From Ignavibacteriota bacterium (lineage in GTDB: Bacteria; Bacteroidota; Ignavibacteria; UBA10030; SZUA-254): a stretch of 15,398 nucleotides of DNA. Positions 13,517 through 15,398 of the stretch are shown piece by piece (position 1 is the first letter of the stretch; each line of letters starts with the position of its first letter). The position numbers and the translations under genes are program-made. The stretch spans positions 1 to 15,398 of the forward strand of contig JACPVN010000559.1 in assembly GCA_016191715.1 (NCBI GenBank), read 5' to 3'. Below the pieces are notes generated by a model that was not told the DNA's origin, did no database searches, and saw only the letters and a list, made by a program, of their open reading frames with translations.

Positions 13517-14971
13517 GTGCTGAAAACTAAGTGGACACAATTTCTTATTCTTGCAATTGCCGGCATTGCTGTTTATTCCTCCGGCTTGATGAATCCATAT
13601 TATGCTGACGATTATAAATTTGTATTCGAATCTCCGTCAACAAAAATATTTCATTTTTTCACAAACGAAAACAGTAACGCGGCTTGGTATCGTCCGATTG
13701 AGGCAATGGTATTAGCTGCAATTCAATCACTTTTTGGGTTAAATCCGGTTCCGGTTCATGTATTGGTGTTAGCATTTCATATAGCAGTTGTATCATGCGT
13801 AATGGTTTTTATGGAAGCATTAGGGTTCTCAACATTAAGTGCGACGATCGCATCAGTATTTATGCTTGTCTCACAAGCAAATGCTCTTGCAGTATTAAGT
13901 ATGGATACAATTTCTCAAGTCGGTGGAACACTATTCGGTTGCCTTGCACTTTGGTTCTTGTGGAGGTTCTTAGAGAAAAGAAAATCTCCACAAGGCATTG
14001 GTCCATACTTGTTCAGTTTAGCAATGTTCTCGTTATCACTCTGGATGAAAGAGACGAGTCTTGGGTTTCTTATTGCGGTTGGCTGTCTATTCATATTCAA
14101 AGTAATTGAACAAAAATCATGGACGAACCTTTTCCATCAGGTTAAACTATTCTTTCCATTCGTTCTTGTTGCCATCGGGTATCTCTTGGTTCGTACCATT
14201 ATAATTTCAAAAGAACCGGATGCGCGTTATACAATTGAATTCGGCTTTAACCTCATTCAGAACTTATTCATGCTTGCACTTGCAGCAACCACTGCAATTT
14301 CAAGCGTCTCCGTGTTTCAAGCAGTTCAGAATAAGGAAATCACACTAATCGTGCTGGCATTACTCACCTCAATGACGCTTGTAGCAACTATGATGTTTGG
14401 TGCTTGGAAAAGTGAGAAGAAAAAAGAAAGCATGGCTTTGCTTATCCTTGCCTTTGTGATTCTCCTTCCCGCAATTGTGATTTCACACGTCAGCGAACTC
14501 TATGTTTATAGTGCAATGCCATTTTTATCATGTGCTATTGGTATAGGATCAGCTTCATTGTATCAAAACGGAAAGCAAGTGTTGAGAACAGGATTATTAA
14601 TTGTGGGAGTTTTATTCCTTGTCCTCCATGTAACAGCAATTCAAAACAAAGCAAGTTTTATGAAGGAAAATGGAAAACGAGCAACATCTTTACTTCATCA
14701 AGTATTACCACATGTTTCTCAAGTCCCCGAAAACGGAACTCTTGTCTTAGTTAATCCCCCCGTGCATGAACCTGAATATTCTGTTTATGTAATGCATGGG
14801 TTGAACGTTTTCAGGCATGGTGAGAATATTTTCAACTACATTTCTCAACGTAAAGATTTCAAGACGTATGTGGTGAACGAGTGCGACTTAAACACATGGG
14901 TTCCTCCTGAAGGCTCGGTGTTGCTTACGTTACAAGGAAATCCACCCAAAGTTGTTCTTACTAATAAGTAG
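13517..14971 (+). CDS. Polytopic membrane protein, GT-C glycosyltransferase-like
   Basis: The protein (484 residues) has roughly ten hydrophobic segments: the first at about 7-24, then a series through about residue 370, and a soluble C-terminal tail of about 100 residues. The first outside loop carries NPYYADDYKF with paired acidic residues (D31, D32), followed by AWYRPIEAM and a FGLNPVPVHVLVLAFHI stretch. That arrangement is seen in GT-C lipid-linked-sugar transferases of the PMT/TMTC/ArnT-like kind, so transfer of a sugar at the periplasmic face is a reasonable inference, with acceptor and donor unknown. I choose GTG at 13517 because GAAGGA lies seven bases upstream; a longer reading from TTG at 13502 would start inside that site. 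It is not obviously co-transcribed with the propeller gene (193-nt gap), but both have envelope roles. Confidence 0.7.
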   Translation: MLKTKWTQFLILAIAGIAVYSSGLMNPYYADDYKFVFESPSTKIFHFFTNENSNAAWYRPIEAMVLAAIQSLFGLNPVPVHVLVLAFHIAVVSCVMVFMEALGFSTLSATIASVFMLVSQANALAVLSMDTISQVGGTLFGCLALWFLWRFLEKRKSPQGIGPYLFSLAMFSLSLWMKETSLGFLIAVGCLFIFKVIEQKSWTNLFHQVKLFFPFVLVAIGYLLVRTIIISKEPDARYTIEFGFNLIQNLFMLALAATTAISSVSVFQAVQNKEITLIVLALLTSMTLVATMMFGAWKSEKKKESMALLILAFVILLPAIVISHVSELYVYSAMPFLSCAIGIGSASLYQNGKQVLRTGLLIVGVLFLVLHVTAIQNKASFMKENGKRATSLLHQVLPHVSQVPENGTLVLVNPPVHEPEYSVYVMHGLNVFRHGENIFNYISQRKDFKTYVVNECDLNTWVPPEGSVLLTLQGNPPKVVLTNK

Positions 14972-15097
14972 AGAGAAAGTAAATCTATTTAGTTCGTAAA
15001 CAATGATTCTAAATGAAGGCGGTATTCACGATGCTCATAGACCCTTCCATGATGAACAATTATGAAAACACAATCAAACATTAATGGATAATTTTCA

Positions 15098-15398
15098 ATG
15101 AAACAAAGTTTACCCATTCTCTTTTTCATCTATTTATGTGGCATTGCAGTATATGCATATTATAAACCGTTTTACAACTGGGACATGATACCTTATATTG
15201 CATCAGCACGAACGTTTGAGCAACATGATAAAAAACAACTTCATGATGAAGTATATGCGGAAGTAAAAATATCTGTCCCTACTCATGTATTTTCTGAGTT
15301 GACGCAGGGAGAGTACCGTCAGACAATGTTGAATGATGCAGAAGCATTCTATCAACAGTTACCATTTTACAAGCCCAAATTGCTCTACGTCTGGCTCA
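15098..15398 (+). CDS. N-terminus of a membrane-anchored hypothetical protein (cut by window edge)
   Basis: An ATG at 15098 opens a frame that stays open to the edge, 100 codons. The product begins with a single hydrophobic segment (residues 4-24, LPILFFIYLCGIAVYAYY), then KPFYNWDMIPYIASARTF and a charged stretch rich in Lys, Glu and His. The end, KLLYVWL, may start another membrane helix. The position after the first helix of an acidic motif (WDM) next to a Pro-Tyr-Ile phrase echoes the DD loop of the preceding GT-C-like gene, so it may be another polytopic enzyme of that kind, but I do not recognise the family. The 126-nt gap before it shows no terminator, so it could share a transcript with the gene before. 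No strong Shine-Dalgarno is present. Confidence 0.65.
   Translation, partial: MKQSLPILFFIYLCGIAVYAYYKPFYNWDMIPYIASARTFEQHDKKQLHDEVYAEVKISVPTHVFSELTQGEYRQTMLNDAEAFYQQLPFYKPKLLYVWL

Overview
The window looks like a chromosomal piece of a bacterium from the Bacteroidota/Chlorobi/Ignavibacteriota (FCB) group. The clearest marker is the C-terminal type IX secretion (Por) sorting domain with an NYPNPFNP motif on the large exported protein at 10247-13324; this wording is typical of Ignavibacteria-like genomes. Base composition is moderate, purine-rich Shine-Dalgarno sites precede several genes, and short palindromic repeats are scattered between and inside genes. The exact lineage is inference.

Layout. 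1-1103 (minus): a HI0933/BaiN-like flavoprotein, cut at its C-terminus by the window edge. 1104-1584: non-coding, holding a nested inverted-repeat element. 1585-3639 (minus): a visibly more AT-rich block encoding an AraC-family regulator, an SRPBCC-fold protein and a DUF2461 protein, with Bacteroidota-style promoters (TAnnTTTG). 3640-4018: non-coding, with a probable terminator at its right end. 4019-9853 (minus): a branched-chain amino acid operon transcribed as ilvD - ilvB - ilvN - ilvC, followed by two small genes, one a double zinc-finger protein. 9854-10246: a divergent regulatory region. 10247-13324 (plus): a secreted Asp-box beta-propeller protein with a T9SS sorting domain. 13517-15398 (plus): a GT-C-like polytopic membrane protein and the start of another membrane-anchored protein that runs off the edge.

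Functional logic. ilvB/ilvN (acetolactate synthase), ilvC (ketol-acid reductoisomerase) and ilvD (dihydroxy-acid dehydratase) form the complete shared core of valine and isoleucine synthesis up to the 2-keto acids. No leu genes, transaminase or threonine deaminase are in view. Upstream of ilvD lies a previously unlisted short gene of 42 codons, 24 of them Val, Ile or Leu, behind a good sigma70 promoter. A hairpin sits exactly at its stop codon, and a perfect 9-bp long-range inverted repeat and a U-tract follow before ilvD. I read this as a ribosome-mediated transcription attenuator sensing branched-chain aminoacyl-tRNA (mainly Val and Ile). It is the most interesting item in the window.

Repeats. 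Two intergenic elements with TGTCATTC-type ends occur, one of them inside the ilv operon between ilvN and ilvC. Two near-perfect palindromes lie within the coding sequence of the T9SS-secreted protein; one of them adds residues inside the sorting domain itself.
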